Of a DNA stretch of 64,000 nt, positions 36,243 through 45,729 are shown piece by piece (the first letter of the stretch is position 1; each line of letters starts with the position of its first letter). The notes below the pieces were generated by a model. That model did no database searches and was not told the DNA's origin. It worked only from the letters and a program-made list of their open reading frames with translations. The position numbers were made by a program, and so were the translations under genes. This DNA comes from Sphingobacterium oryzagri (lineage in GTDB: Bacteria > Bacteroidota > Bacteroidia > Sphingobacteriales > Sphingobacteriaceae): contig NZ_CP117880.1 in NCBI RefSeq assembly GCF_028736175.1, positions 2,542,001 through 2,606,000 on the forward strand, written 5' to 3'.

Positions 36243-37607
36243 TTAATCAAACATCTTCTTTGCCTGATGATCAATTGTATAAACCGCCATACAACTTTGT
36301 ATAAAACCTTCAATGAGCTCGTCAAGCCCTAGACCCAATATACCAAAATTTTTAATGTCGAACAAGATTAGTCGAACGTCATCATAGCTCCAGCCATCCG
36401 TATTTTTGATCGAAAGATTGGTGCCGTATATTTCCCACGAGTCGAGATCGCTTGGCAATGGTTGATTCAATGGATATTTTGACTTTCTGGAATAGATCGC
36501 CAGCGGGCGTAAACCGTTCGCTGTGGAATGAATCATCATCCGCGCGTCAAAGGCAAAGCTACGTCCTTTCGTATCGGGCAGCGTGCCTACATGGTAGAAG
36601 GCGTCGCCCAATTCGCTATCTGCGTTGCTTTTGATCAGCTCCTGAATCAGATACCGATCGTCGGGATTGGCTTGCAGCGCTTTATACGCCCGATCAAATT
36701 CTTTTTGTGAAGTTACCGTATACACGCCTTGGCCAGCATTGCTATCAGGAACTTTGATCACCATATTACCGCCTAATTTTTCAAAATAGGTATGTAAATC
36801 TTCCAAAGCTACGTTGAGCATGGTTTGCGGTGTATTTATTTTCAATCCATCCTGTTCAAATGCCGTATTAAAATCCCGGTAGGCTTCATAGGCGACAGAT
36901 TTATTTCTTCCTCCCGCCAGGCAGGCCTCTATCGGGTTTAGTAACAACGTTTTTGATTTCCGGGGAATACGATCCCAGGGATGTTGCGTCACATACCGGA
37001 AAGCAGCCCGAATAGGAATCAGCTCGCCATTTTCATCGGCGATATGCAATTTGTTATCGATAAATTTTACGGACGGCGTCTCATCGGATTTGAACTCCGC
37101 AAGATAAACAGGTTCGCCAAAAATATCGGCAATGGCGGCAGCGTAGCCCACGTTTTCCATCGGGTTTTTGTCGTAGATAAGTGCTAAAGCGCCGGTTTCT
37201 TCATGGTCGTCGACGATCGGCTTAAACGTTTCGCTCATCAGCTTGTAGTAGCCCCCACTCTCCACATTATACTCTGGAAGCGGCATGGATTTCTGACCGG
37301 AAGGACAAGAGTTTGTTTCGATCACTACCAGCTTCTTTTTGCCGCTGCTGTTGACTACGTGCATCAGATCGGTGCCGGCCCATTTAAAATATTTAGGTGT
37401 GTAATCGACGATTTTTTGTAAAGCCTCCGCATTTGCACCCGGATTTAAACGAACATATCGTTCTAATATTTGCTGGTTGCTCAAGTTTAAAAAGTAAGAA
37501 ACCAACGGATGCAGGTTCGAATTTAATGCACGCGAATACCAATGGTCAGCAGGTTCGAAATCGCCCGATTCTACCAAATGTACGCCTTTTGCAATGGATA
37601 GTTTCAT
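36243..37607 (-). CDS. ATP-grasp-like protein of unknown substrate
   Basis: A 454-residue soluble protein that I do not recognise as a named family. It shows ATP-grasp features: a conserved Lys in MVIKVPDSNAGQGV (Lys285, followed by a Gly-rich loop Asn290-Val295), a hinge YLIQELI (Gln322-Glu323) and a FAFDARMMIH segment (Asp354, Arg356). An ExN-like motif, ETNSCPSGQ at residues 97-105, precedes rather than follows these, as would be expected in a circularly permuted ATP-grasp. ATP-grasp enzymes join a carboxylate to an amine, thiol or amino acid. It has no signal or membrane helix. It is the second gene of an operon with a TauE/SafE permease upstream and a two-component pair downstream. Confidence 0.7.
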   Translation of the reverse strand: MKLSIAKGVHLVESGDFEPADHWYSRALNSNLHPLVSYFLNLSNQQILERYVRLNPGANAEALQKIVDYTPKYFKWAGTDLMHVVNSSGKKKLVVIETNSCPSGQKSMPLPEYNVESGGYYKLMSETFKPIVDDHEETGALALIYDKNPMENVGYAAAIADIFGEPVYLAEFKSDETPSVKFIDNKLHIADENGELIPIRAAFRYVTQHPWDRIPRKSKTLLLNPIEACLAGGRNKSVAYEAYRDFNTAFEQDGLKINTPQTMLNVALEDLHTYFEKLGGNMVIKVPDSNAGQGVYTVTSQKEFDRAYKALQANPDDRYLIQELIKSNADSELGDAFYHVGTLPDTKGRSFAFDARMMIHSTANGLRPLAIYSRKSKYPLNQPLPSDLDSWEIYGTNLSIKNTDGWSYDDVRLILFDIKNFGILGLGLDELIEGFIQSCMAVYTIDHQAKKMFD

Positions 37608-37620
37608 AGCTTAATATGTA

Positions 37621-38385
37621 TTAAAATTGTATTGTACTCCAATAAGAAATGATATATTCTTTGTTTTTAAATAGCATAAACACACCACTAACGACCATGC
37701 TGACTACAACAATCTGTCGAAAAGTAGATTCGGAAATATGGCCTAATAACTGCTTTCCAAAATACGTACCTATGCTTGCCGCGACACCGACTAACAGGCC
37801 GTATTTTAGAATACGCATATCAACGAGCCCCAGAAAACTATAACTGATAATCTTAGTAACGTGCAGCAAGATGGCATTGGCCGATCTGGTGCCTAACAAT
37901 CCTTCTTTAGACATGCCGTAATTAAGGTAAGCAGAGTTCATCAATGGACCGACACCGCCAATCAGTCCTGATAAAAAAGAAACAACCAAACCCATCGGAG
38001 CAAAGTGCCAGGCTTTAATCTTTGGCCAAAGCGATACCGATCGCTTTCGTGGTTTGATTTGTATGACGGTAGAGACAAGAAAAATACCGATAATGACCTG
38101 CAACATGTTTGTGGGCACTTCGGCCAAAAGCATGGCGCCGATCACCGAGCCGATGATCGTAGAGGGGAATAACCAGCTAAAGAGTTTCCAGTCAATAAAT
38201 TTCCAAAAATAGAATACTTTTGAAAAACTGCTAAACGTAATCCCGATCGTCATGATCGGTGCTACACCGCGTACACCAATAAATGCGGTGATAACGGGCA
38301 TGAGTAAAAGACTGGCGCCTCCCCCACTTAACACACTTAAAATAAACGTAATGATAACTCCTATAACAAGGAAAATAATGTACAT
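37621..38385 (-). CDS. TauE/SafE family anion permease
   Basis: A 254-residue membrane protein with about eight helices and the family's two internal repeats (SGGGASLLLMPV and SGLIGGVGPLMNSAYL). TauE/SafE proteins export sulfite, sulfoacetate or related organosulfonates, or take up small anions. The start is ATG 38385 (MYIIFLVIG); a longer frame adds a non-conserved hydrophobic piece. It is the first gene of the operon with the ATP-grasp-like enzyme, 13 bp before it, so the pair may handle one compound (inference). Confidence 0.88.
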   Translation of the reverse strand: MYIIFLVIGVIITFILSVLSGGGASLLLMPVITAFIGVRGVAPIMTIGITFSSFSKVFYFWKFIDWKLFSWLFPSTIIGSVIGAMLLAEVPTNMLQVIIGIFLVSTVIQIKPRKRSVSLWPKIKAWHFAPMGLVVSFLSGLIGGVGPLMNSAYLNYGMSKEGLLGTRSANAILLHVTKIISYSFLGLVDMRILKYGLLVGVAASIGTYFGKQLLGHISESTFRQIVVVSMVVSGVFMLFKNKEYIISYWSTIQF

Positions 38386-38884
38386 AAAAATAACATCTAA
38401 CCAACAACAAACGGCTCGCAGAGACGAACCGTTCGTCACTAAGATAAAAAAAATAAAATAATTTTCGCAATTCGCAATAACACACAAATGATATCGAAGC
38501 AAATTATTCTGTAGCAGCAAAAGAAAATACGATACAGCAACTATAGCGCAAGTTGTTGTTTCAGTCGTTATTTTTCTTATTTGTGAGCTGCTTTACAGTG
38601 GGCGCCATTAACAATGCCGCCGAAGTAATTCGTCTTTATACATTTCAACAGCGGCTTGGTATCGGCTCAAACGATACCATTGGCCAAAGATGAGCCGCTA
38701 TGGTATAAACCAGCTATAGCTTTACAAAAAACAGACCACTTTATGCTAAACTTCGGATAAACCAGGGAGGTGGGGACAGATTTGGCAAAAATGCCAAAAA
38801 AAAATGTTTATGTTATCCATAGCGTTTTCCAATGGATAACATAAACATTTGTGCTGAGCTATTTGAAAAAGCTTTTATTGGCTT
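38386..38884. other. intergenic region: operon promoter and GH92 terminator
   Basis: About 500 bp. Upstream of TauE is a hairpin AACGGTTCG/CGAGCCGTT (38410-38433) on the minus strand that could be an operator or leader structure. A TTG-N21-TATCTTAG pair lies near 38439-38470, a weak promoter. A further paired element (GCGGCT ... AGCCGC with GGTATC/GATACC) is at 38651-38697. The GH92 terminator is at 38796-38850. There is no gene. Confidence 0.5.
38796..38850 (-). terminator. terminator of the GH92 gene
   Basis: A perfect 19-bp stem (38802-38820 with 38832-38850) around an 11-nt loop, followed on the minus strand by nine T, 35 bp past the stop. A second small repeat TTTGGCA/TGCCAAA (38781-38797) abuts it. 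Confidence 0.85.
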
Positions 38885-41182
38885 TTAGTTCGCATCATGC
38901 GTGCTTAAAGAAAATGGTAAATCGCTTTTATTGACACCGCGATTTTTATTTGGTTCGGCGCGCATATCAAAATTTAATGTGGCGCCTTTGATCAATTCAC
39001 TATGTTTAATATAGTTTTTTGTATACTGCTTGCTATTCCATTTCAACGCGTGCACATACTTATTTTGATCAGAATTATTTGGTGCCTGGATGGCAACCTT
39101 CTTACCATTAGCTAAATGCAGCGTAGCTTTTTTAAATAGTGGCGCACCTAGGACATACTCGTCAGTAGCAGGTGTAACCGGATAGAAACCCAAAGCAGAA
39201 AATACATACCAAGCCGAGGTCTGCCCGTTATCTTCATCGCCACAGTAGCCATCAGGATAGGGTGAATACATGCGCTTCATCGTTTCCCGTACCCAGTATT
39301 GCGCTTTCCAAGGTGCACCAACGTGATTGTACAGATAAATCATATGCTGAATCGGTTGGTTTCCATGCGCATATTGTCCCATATTTGCGATTTGCATCTC
39401 TCGAATTTCATGAATCGGAAAGCCGTAATACGAATCATCAAAAATTGGCGGCTGACTAAATACCGAATCCAGCTTGATTTGCATAGCTTGGTGTCCGCCC
39501 ATCAGTTTTGCCAAACCTTCCACATCCTGAAAAACCGACCAGGTGTAATGCCAGCTATTTCCTTCGGTAAAAGCATCGCCCCATTTAAACGGATTAAACG
39601 GTGCTTGGAATTGCCCATTTTCGTTTTTTCCGCGCATCAATCCGGTAGCCGGATCAAATAATTTTTGGTAATTGTACGCCCGACCCTTGTACAATAGCTG
39701 CTCATCCGTAGGTTTGTTTAATCCCTTTGCCAACTGATAAATCGAAAAATCATCGTAAGCATATTCCAACGTGCGTGCCGCATTTTCGTTAATATTGACA
39801 TCGTAAGGCACATAGCCCAATTCGGTATAATAAGATGCTCCTGCACGACCAACGGCTGTTAACGGACCGGCATTATTTGCGCCGTGTAACAAAGCTTCAT
39901 AAAGTGTTTCGATATCTTTTGAACGTATGCCTTTCACCCAAGCATCGGCCACAACAGACGCCGAATTGTTACCCACCATGACGTTTCTCAAACCAGGACT
40001 TGCCCATTCTGGCAACCAGCCGCTTTCACGGTAAGCATTAGCTAAACCTGCTTGCATTTTTTCGCTTACCTCCGGATACATTAAGTTCAAGAACGGGAAT
40101 AAACTACGAAATGTATCCCAGAAACCCGTGTCAGTAAACATATAGCCTGGCAATACTTGTCCGTTATAAGGCGAGTAATGAACAACCTGTCCGTTAGCGT
40201 CAATTTCATAAAACATCCGTGGGAATAGCAACGATCGGTACAAGCACGAGTAAAAAATCCGCATATCGTCTATTGATCCACCCTCTACTTCGACCTTTTT
40301 TAACTCCGTATTCCAGATGTTTTCACCCTTAGCCACCTGCTGATCAAATGTACTGCCATCTAATTCTTTTAAATTTAAAGCAGCCTGCTCTTTTGAAATA
40401 AAGGAAGAAGCGACTTTTACCAATAACTGATCGCCGGCGTTAGCCATTTGAAAACCCACTATGGCTCCCACGTGATCGGCCTTGACCAGGTAACGTCCAT
40501 CCGTCAATACCGAATCGGCAAAAGTAGCCACATTAGCAAAAGGTTTATCAAACTCCAGCACGAAGTAATTTTTGAAATTATCGGGAACACCACCACTATT
40601 TTTTGTGGAGTAACCGATGATGCGTTGCTCACGTGGCAATACTTCTACGTATGAACCTTTATCGAAGGCGTCCAGCAATACAAATGCTTCATCCGTTTTG
40701 GGAAATGTAAAACGAAAATAAGCGGCACGCTCGGTAGGTGTAATTTCGGTCTTTACATCATAATCGGCAAGATAAACGGAGTAATAATGGGGCTTAGCAA
40801 TCTCTGCTTTGTGCGAGAAATAACTGGCACGCTTATCCTGATCAAACGTTTTATTGCCTACGAGTGGCATGATCGAGAATTGACCATAATCATTCATCCA
40901 GGGTGATGGCTGATGCGTTTGTTTAAAACCGCGTAATTTCTCTGCGGTATACATATACATCCATCCGTCACCCATTTTCCCGGTTTGCGGACTCCAGAAA
41001 TTCATTCCCCACGGCAACGCGATGGCCGGGTACGTATTTCCGGTTGATAAGGAATAAGTGGATTGTGTGCCGACCAGCGTACTCACCATATCGATAGGTT
41101 TGTCGACTTTACCAACCGTTTGCGCACGGCCGAGTAACATACAACCACTTAATAAAACTGTAGCTAAAAATGTATACTTCAT
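38885..41182 (-). CDS. GH92 family glycosyl hydrolase (putative alpha-1,2-mannosidase)
   Basis: A 765-residue exported glycosidase of the calcium-dependent GH92 exo-alpha-mannosidase family. It starts with a signal; LLSGC at residues 10-14 fits a lipobox but cleavage near GRAQ is also possible. Signatures seen: GNTYPAIALPWGMNFWSPQTG near residue 50, DTFRSLFPFLNLMYPE, GNQPIQHMIYLYN and GYCGDEDNGQTSAWYVFSALGFYP near the C-terminus. It probably trims mannose from glycans outside the inner membrane. Its own terminator follows and a quinone oxidoreductase lies upstream. Confidence 0.93.
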   Translation of the reverse strand: MKYTFLATVLLSGCMLLGRAQTVGKVDKPIDMVSTLVGTQSTYSLSTGNTYPAIALPWGMNFWSPQTGKMGDGWMYMYTAEKLRGFKQTHQPSPWMNDYGQFSIMPLVGNKTFDQDKRASYFSHKAEIAKPHYYSVYLADYDVKTEITPTERAAYFRFTFPKTDEAFVLLDAFDKGSYVEVLPREQRIIGYSTKNSGGVPDNFKNYFVLEFDKPFANVATFADSVLTDGRYLVKADHVGAIVGFQMANAGDQLLVKVASSFISKEQAALNLKELDGSTFDQQVAKGENIWNTELKKVEVEGGSIDDMRIFYSCLYRSLLFPRMFYEIDANGQVVHYSPYNGQVLPGYMFTDTGFWDTFRSLFPFLNLMYPEVSEKMQAGLANAYRESGWLPEWASPGLRNVMVGNNSASVVADAWVKGIRSKDIETLYEALLHGANNAGPLTAVGRAGASYYTELGYVPYDVNINENAARTLEYAYDDFSIYQLAKGLNKPTDEQLLYKGRAYNYQKLFDPATGLMRGKNENGQFQAPFNPFKWGDAFTEGNSWHYTWSVFQDVEGLAKLMGGHQAMQIKLDSVFSQPPIFDDSYYGFPIHEIREMQIANMGQYAHGNQPIQHMIYLYNHVGAPWKAQYWVRETMKRMYSPYPDGYCGDEDNGQTSAWYVFSALGFYPVTPATDEYVLGAPLFKKATLHLANGKKVAIQAPNNSDQNKYVHALKWNSKQYTKNYIKHSELIKGATLNFDMRAEPNKNRGVNKSDLPFSLSTHDAN

Positions 41183-41191
41183 AGAACTATA

Positions 41192-41209
41192 GGCTTATTT
41201 TAATAAGCC
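41192..41209. terminator. small hairpin between quinone oxidoreductase and GH92
   Basis: GGCTTATT/AATAAGCC, 8 bp with a 2-nt spacer (effective loop slightly larger), just upstream of the GH92 start. It may weaken read-through from the QOR gene. There is no T run. Confidence 0.35.
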
Positions 41210-41261
41210 CCTAAAATACAGAAATAATCTTAAAAATTAAAGCTAAAAGTATTTAGCAACA

Positions 41262-42227
41262 CTAAATAGTGAGTACCAGTTTACCTAGTAGATCTCCGTT
41301 TTCCATAAGTCGGTGCGATTCGGCTGCATCAGCCAAGGGAATTTTTTTATACAACTGTGGTTTGAAGGTATCACCGATCAACGGCCAGATAAACTCCTGT
41401 ATTTCCCGCGTAAGCTGTGCTTTAAAGGCCACTTCTCTCGACCGAAGCGTGCTTCCGGTAATTTGTAGACGCTTTTGCATCATGCTCACGATATCCAGCG
41501 ACACCTGTTTTCCCTGCATCGCATTGATGTAAACCAATCGGCCGTCCGCCGTAAGGATATCGATATTCTTTTCGAAGTAACTGCCGCCTATACTATCTAA
41601 TATGACATTTACACCCTCACCTTTCAGTCGCTCTGCGAAATCTTCTTCTTTATAATTAATAGCGATATCTGCCCCTAGCTCTTTGCAAAACAGGCATTTT
41701 TCGGCGGAGCCTGCCGTCGTAGAAACGCGCGCGCCACAAGCTTTTGCTAATTGTATTGCCGTGCTACCAATTCCGCCGGTACCGCCGTGCACTAAAAGAT
41801 GTTCGCCATGTTTGAGCGCTCCGCGTCGAAAAACATTATCCCAGACGGTATAAATGGTTTCTGGCAAAATAGCTGCTTCGGCATATGTTATTCCGTTCGG
41901 AACGGGCAAGCACAAATCTGCATGTGCCGACACCAACGTAGCGTAGCCGCCGCCAGCCACCAGCGCACAAACCTCATCACCAATTTGCCAGCGCGACACC
42001 GCTGCGCCAACTGCGACGATCTGCCCTGCCACTTCGAGTCCCGGAATATCCGGCACCACGCCCTTCGGCGCTGGATAATTTCCTTTTCGCTGAAAAACGT
42101 CGGGCCGGTTTACGCCGGCGGCTTTCACTTCAATTAGTACTTCTTCATCTGTGCAAACGGCATCCGGTCTGTTCATCAATTTTAACACCTCGGGTCCGCC
42201 AGCCTCCGTAATTACTATGGCTTTCAT
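41262..42227 (-). CDS. NAD(P)H-quinone oxidoreductase (MDR superfamily, PIG3-type)
   Basis: A 321-residue zinc-independent medium-chain reductase: the N-terminal GroES-like AAGVNRPDVFQRKGNYPAPKG typical of PIG3/QOR enzymes, then the NADPH site HGGTGGIGSTAIQLA. It reduces quinones or enones with NADPH in the cytosol. Its ATG directly follows the TAA of the TonB receptor gene (TAA-ATG), so the two are transcribed together and translation is coupled, though no functional link is obvious. Confidence 0.9.
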   Translation of the reverse strand: MKAIVITEAGGPEVLKLMNRPDAVCTDEEVLIEVKAAGVNRPDVFQRKGNYPAPKGVVPDIPGLEVAGQIVAVGAAVSRWQIGDEVCALVAGGGYATLVSAHADLCLPVPNGITYAEAAILPETIYTVWDNVFRRGALKHGEHLLVHGGTGGIGSTAIQLAKACGARVSTTAGSAEKCLFCKELGADIAINYKEEDFAERLKGEGVNVILDSIGGSYFEKNIDILTADGRLVYINAMQGKQVSLDIVSMMQKRLQITGSTLRSREVAFKAQLTREIQEFIWPLIGDTFKPQLYKKIPLADAAESHRLMENGDLLGKLVLTI

Positions 42228-44981
42228 TTATTTTTTCTTTGGATATTTTTGGAGTCGCATATTTAAGGTAACCATAAAATAGCGACCAAGTCTGTTATTG
42301 CGCGCTTCATAAAGATCGTTACCGATATATTGACTATAGGTACCCATATTCTTGTTTTGATCGAGCAAATCAAAGCCTTGAAACCGAAGCATCGCCATGT
42401 TGTTTGGCAAGAACGATACTTCGAGGTAGGCATTCAAAATCGTCGGATTATTGTTCATAAAGGTACTTTCATAGCCTGTGTTAAAGCGCTGTGACATTTC
42501 TGCGCCCAGGGTGACGTGCTCACTGATGTAGCCTTTGGTTGCGCCACTCAGCAAAAGGCTGTGCGCTGTAATCTCGGTATGTTGAGGCCAGGTGTAACTG
42601 GCGTTATTCAATACGTAATTTGTATTAAAAAGCGACTCGAAATAATCACTCCAGGTGTAGCGGAGTTGCAGCGATTGTGAATAGATTAACTGCCTTGTCT
42701 TATTCCGCTCGGTATTGACAAAAGAAATATTGTTATAGTAATCGGTACTGCCTACCACATCCAGCTGCAAACTTTCATTAAACAGCGGCGTATTAAACAA
42801 ATAGTACCATTTAAGGTCAAAATAACCATTGGCATTCGCAAACGTTGTTTCCTGGCTGGTAGATCCGGTTGACGCGGTTTTATCCGAAACGATTTTATTG
42901 AGCACATTGTTGTATGCAAAATTTGTCTCAAAATATTGACTTCGCGTTGTGATGAACTTACGCAAGGTAGTGCTGATCCGGTTGGAAAACTCCGCTTTCA
43001 ACTCCGGATTTCCGACAATGATATTTTGCGAGTTACTATTATCGCGTACGGGAATAATATGGGTAAAGTTTGGTTGGTTATTTTTACCAACATAATTGAC
43101 GGCCCAGTCCAATTCGTTGTTGAGGCGCCATTTAAAACCAGCGGTTGGCACTACATTCACGTTATCGTATTTATAGTTCATCGCTTCCCGAGGCAAGTAG
43201 CCATCCAGCGTAATGGGCTGCACGGCGAAACCGATATTCGTTCGGAAATTTTTGTTCGGCGTATATTGATAGCTCAATCCTACGCGGCTACTGCTAAAAC
43301 GGTAGTTATAGCTCACACCAAGGGAGTCTACATAAAATCGATTGCCAAATTCTTCCGTTTTTAATTTATCTTCTACCCGTCTTACGGCCGTCATATCCGT
43401 GAGTTCGTAGTCGTAAAACAGTTCGATCATGCTGTAATCAGAAAAAGGCTCGACATACGATACTGCCGCTTTTATGCCGTCTGTACCACTTTTTTGTTCA
43501 ATAAAATACTGCTGATCTCCGCGTGTATAGCGCGGTGGCCTAACCGACGAATCGATTGACGTGTAACGATCCAGAACATCTTCTACCCTATCCTGACTGT
43601 TGAAATTCAAGACGACATTCGCGACAAACTTCCGTCTTGGTTTTTTGAATACTTTAGCGTATAGCAAGTTAACATCGAGATTTGGATTTGTTTGGTAAGA
43701 AGTATCCTGATAAGTTCCCGTATTTTGGATCTGGTTGTTATTAATCTCGCGTCGGGTACCATTTCCCCCGTACACCCTATTGTAAGAGAATACGGGTGTT
43801 ATTTCCAAAATATCATCGTTTTTAAAGCGATGTTTAAATTCGGCACTGAACTTATGAAAGTAATCATCGCTAGTCGTACGATAGTCCTCGACATTTGAAA
43901 TGGGATTGCCAATATAATTGGAGCGAAGAATAGAGTTACCCGTTGTTACGTTTTGCTTGCGTGTGAAGCTATAACTGCTACTGAACACCGTATTTTCGGC
44001 CAGGTTATCTGAAAAATTAAAGCCCAGCGCACTTATATTATTTAGACCATCGGTCGGGTCAACAAAGTCTGTCGCATCAAACAGCGATTTTTCCCGCTCG
44101 CCCACACCGCTTGGTGAACCAAAAGAAAACAAACTGGTATTGGTGTTATTGACCGAGCCAACGACGGAAAACTCTTGTCCATCATCAAATCGGTTCATGC
44201 CTACGCTACCGATAAAGCGGTCGCTCGTGCCCGCACCAGCGGTTGCCTGTCCAAAGGATATCTGCTTGCGATCGTCTTTTAATACAATATTGATTACTTT
44301 TTCCGGTTCTTCCGTTTTGATGCCGCGCTCTGTTGCATAGTCTCCGAAATAATCGATCACTTGAATTTTTTTAATAAAATCGGCAGGCAGATTTTTGGTA
44401 GCCGTAATCACATCACCGCCAAAAAATTTCTTTCCATCAACCAGCACAGAAGATACTTGTTTGCCCTGTGCGTATACCGTACCATCGCGAGACACTTGGA
44501 TGCCCGGCAGCTGTTTCAGCGCTTCTTCCAATAGCGAGTTTGCCCGAAATTTAAAAGCGTCCATGTTATATTGAATCGTATCGTCTCCATACACAACCGG
44601 AATGGTTTTAATGATTGAAACACCTTCGATCAACGAAGCTTGCGGCGTCAACACGACTGTAGGGATAACAATAAAGGAACTCCGATCCAGGGAAGAAATG
44701 GTTTTTGACACGATCTTGTGGCCGAGCATACTATACGACAAATGGATGGCCTGGCCTTGGATATGTTTAAAATGATATCGGCCGCTCTCAGAACTGGTGG
44801 TGGTCAGCGTATCGGCGCTGCTGGTTAATCGAATGGTGACGCCTTTAAGTTTAATTCCTGCCGTATCGACCACAACACCTTGTATCTCCCGCCCGACAGA
44901 TTGTGCCTTAGCATCAACCAGACCTAAAACATAGGAACAGATCATCATGATCATAAATATGAGGCACCTATTATTCTCCAC
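42228..44981 (-). CDS. TonB-dependent receptor-like outer-membrane protein with CarboxypepD_reg-like domain
   Basis: A 917-residue outer-membrane beta-barrel. A signal peptide (residues 1-27, ends AKAQ) is followed by a CarboxypepD_reg-like beta-sandwich (about 30-115), a plug-like region (MDAFKFRANSLLEEALKQLPGIQVSRDGTVYAQGKQVSSVLVDGKKFFGGD in outline, about 145-235) and a barrel to the end. No SusD partner is encoded beside it, so it may be a siderophore- or peptide-type receptor rather than a polysaccharide one. The start is GTG at 44981; the ATG at 44954 would leave a signal without its basic n-region. Confidence 0.88.
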   Translation of the reverse strand: MENNRCLIFMIMMICSYVLGLVDAKAQSVGREIQGVVVDTAGIKLKGVTIRLTSSADTLTTTSSESGRYHFKHIQGQAIHLSYSMLGHKIVSKTISSLDRSSFIVIPTVVLTPQASLIEGVSIIKTIPVVYGDDTIQYNMDAFKFRANSLLEEALKQLPGIQVSRDGTVYAQGKQVSSVLVDGKKFFGGDVITATKNLPADFIKKIQVIDYFGDYATERGIKTEEPEKVINIVLKDDRKQISFGQATAGAGTSDRFIGSVGMNRFDDGQEFSVVGSVNNTNTSLFSFGSPSGVGEREKSLFDATDFVDPTDGLNNISALGFNFSDNLAENTVFSSSYSFTRKQNVTTGNSILRSNYIGNPISNVEDYRTTSDDYFHKFSAEFKHRFKNDDILEITPVFSYNRVYGGNGTRREINNNQIQNTGTYQDTSYQTNPNLDVNLLYAKVFKKPRRKFVANVVLNFNSQDRVEDVLDRYTSIDSSVRPPRYTRGDQQYFIEQKSGTDGIKAAVSYVEPFSDYSMIELFYDYELTDMTAVRRVEDKLKTEEFGNRFYVDSLGVSYNYRFSSSRVGLSYQYTPNKNFRTNIGFAVQPITLDGYLPREAMNYKYDNVNVVPTAGFKWRLNNELDWAVNYVGKNNQPNFTHIIPVRDNSNSQNIIVGNPELKAEFSNRISTTLRKFITTRSQYFETNFAYNNVLNKIVSDKTASTGSTSQETTFANANGYFDLKWYYLFNTPLFNESLQLDVVGSTDYYNNISFVNTERNKTRQLIYSQSLQLRYTWSDYFESLFNTNYVLNNASYTWPQHTEITAHSLLLSGATKGYISEHVTLGAEMSQRFNTGYESTFMNNNPTILNAYLEVSFLPNNMAMLRFQGFDLLDQNKNMGTYSQYIGNDLYEARNNRLGRYFMVTLNMRLQKYPKKK

Positions 44982-45082
44982 AGAAACTGGTCATTTGCTC
45001 GATTGAGATCAATATACGAAAAAATTGAAAATCAGTAAAAGTTTATAGTATAACGTTAGATTAATCCCTTCAAGTATAAATA

Positions 45083-45116
45083 AAAACGGGTTATTTCGCA
45101 TGAAATAACCCGTTTT
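45083..45116 (-). terminator. terminator of the ferritin gene
   Basis: A perfect 15-bp stem AAAACGGGTTATTTC/GAAATAACCCGTTTT with loop GCAT, 23 bp past the stop. Confidence 0.85.
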
Positions 45117-45139
45117 ATCGTCCGACGAATTAGCGTGTA

Positions 45140-45667
45140 CTATTCGCCGTCAAAAGTAACTTTAACGAGGTGTCTGTCGATCTCCCAACGGCCTGTTCCT
45201 TCTTCGCCAATTACATCAAATAATTCCAGAATACGACGAGCAACATACTCTTCTTCTACTTGCTCTTCTAAGAACCACTGTACGAAGTTAAATGTCACGT
45301 AGTCTTTCGCTTTCATACATCTATCAGCGATGTTGTTGAATTGTTCTGTTACAAACATTTCTTGCTCCAACGTTTGTTCGAATACACCACGGAACGACTC
45401 AAAGTCTGTAGGAATATTAGTCACTTCTGGTGAAATGGCACGACCACCACGGTTGTTGATGTAGTTAAAAAGCTTCAACATATGCTCACGCTCTTCATTC
45501 GCTTGTTTAGCAAAGAAATTAGCGGAATTGTCAAAGCCCTGATCATCACACCATGACGACATCGCTAAATATAGCGCTGATGAATGTGCTTCAACTTTAA
45601 CTTGTGCGTTTAATATATTTTCGATTTCTTCTGAGATCGAGGATTTCAATTTCAATAAATCTTTCAT
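45140..45667 (-). CDS. ftnA: ferritin
   Basis: A 175-residue non-heme ferritin forming an iron-storage cage with a ferroxidase centre. Metal-binding residues are visible in QVKVEAHSSALYLAM (Glu, helix A), NEEREHMLKLF (EExxH, helix B), LEQEMFVTEQFNNI (helix C) and QWFLEEQVEEEYVA (helix D). There is no signal peptide. The ATG at 45667 is chosen because the longer frame to 45772 adds a non-conserved stretch crossing the promoter. Its -7 box is a perfect TATCTTTG. Confidence 0.93.
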   Translation of the reverse strand: MKDLLKLKSSISEEIENILNAQVKVEAHSSALYLAMSSWCDDQGFDNSANFFAKQANEEREHMLKLFNYINNRGGRAISPEVTNIPTDFESFRGVFEQTLEQEMFVTEQFNNIADRCMKAKDYVTFNFVQWFLEEQVEEEYVARRILELFDVIGEEGTGRWEIDRHLVKVTFDGE

Positions 45668-45729
45668 ATCGTTTTTGTATTTTTTGTTCAACTGTATAAA
45701 TAACAATGAAGTTCCGACATTGTTTGCTA

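Noticed and set aside
37500..37520. tRNA T-loop-like GGTTCGAAT
   Set aside because: It lies inside the ATP-grasp-like coding region and no cloverleaf surrounds it.
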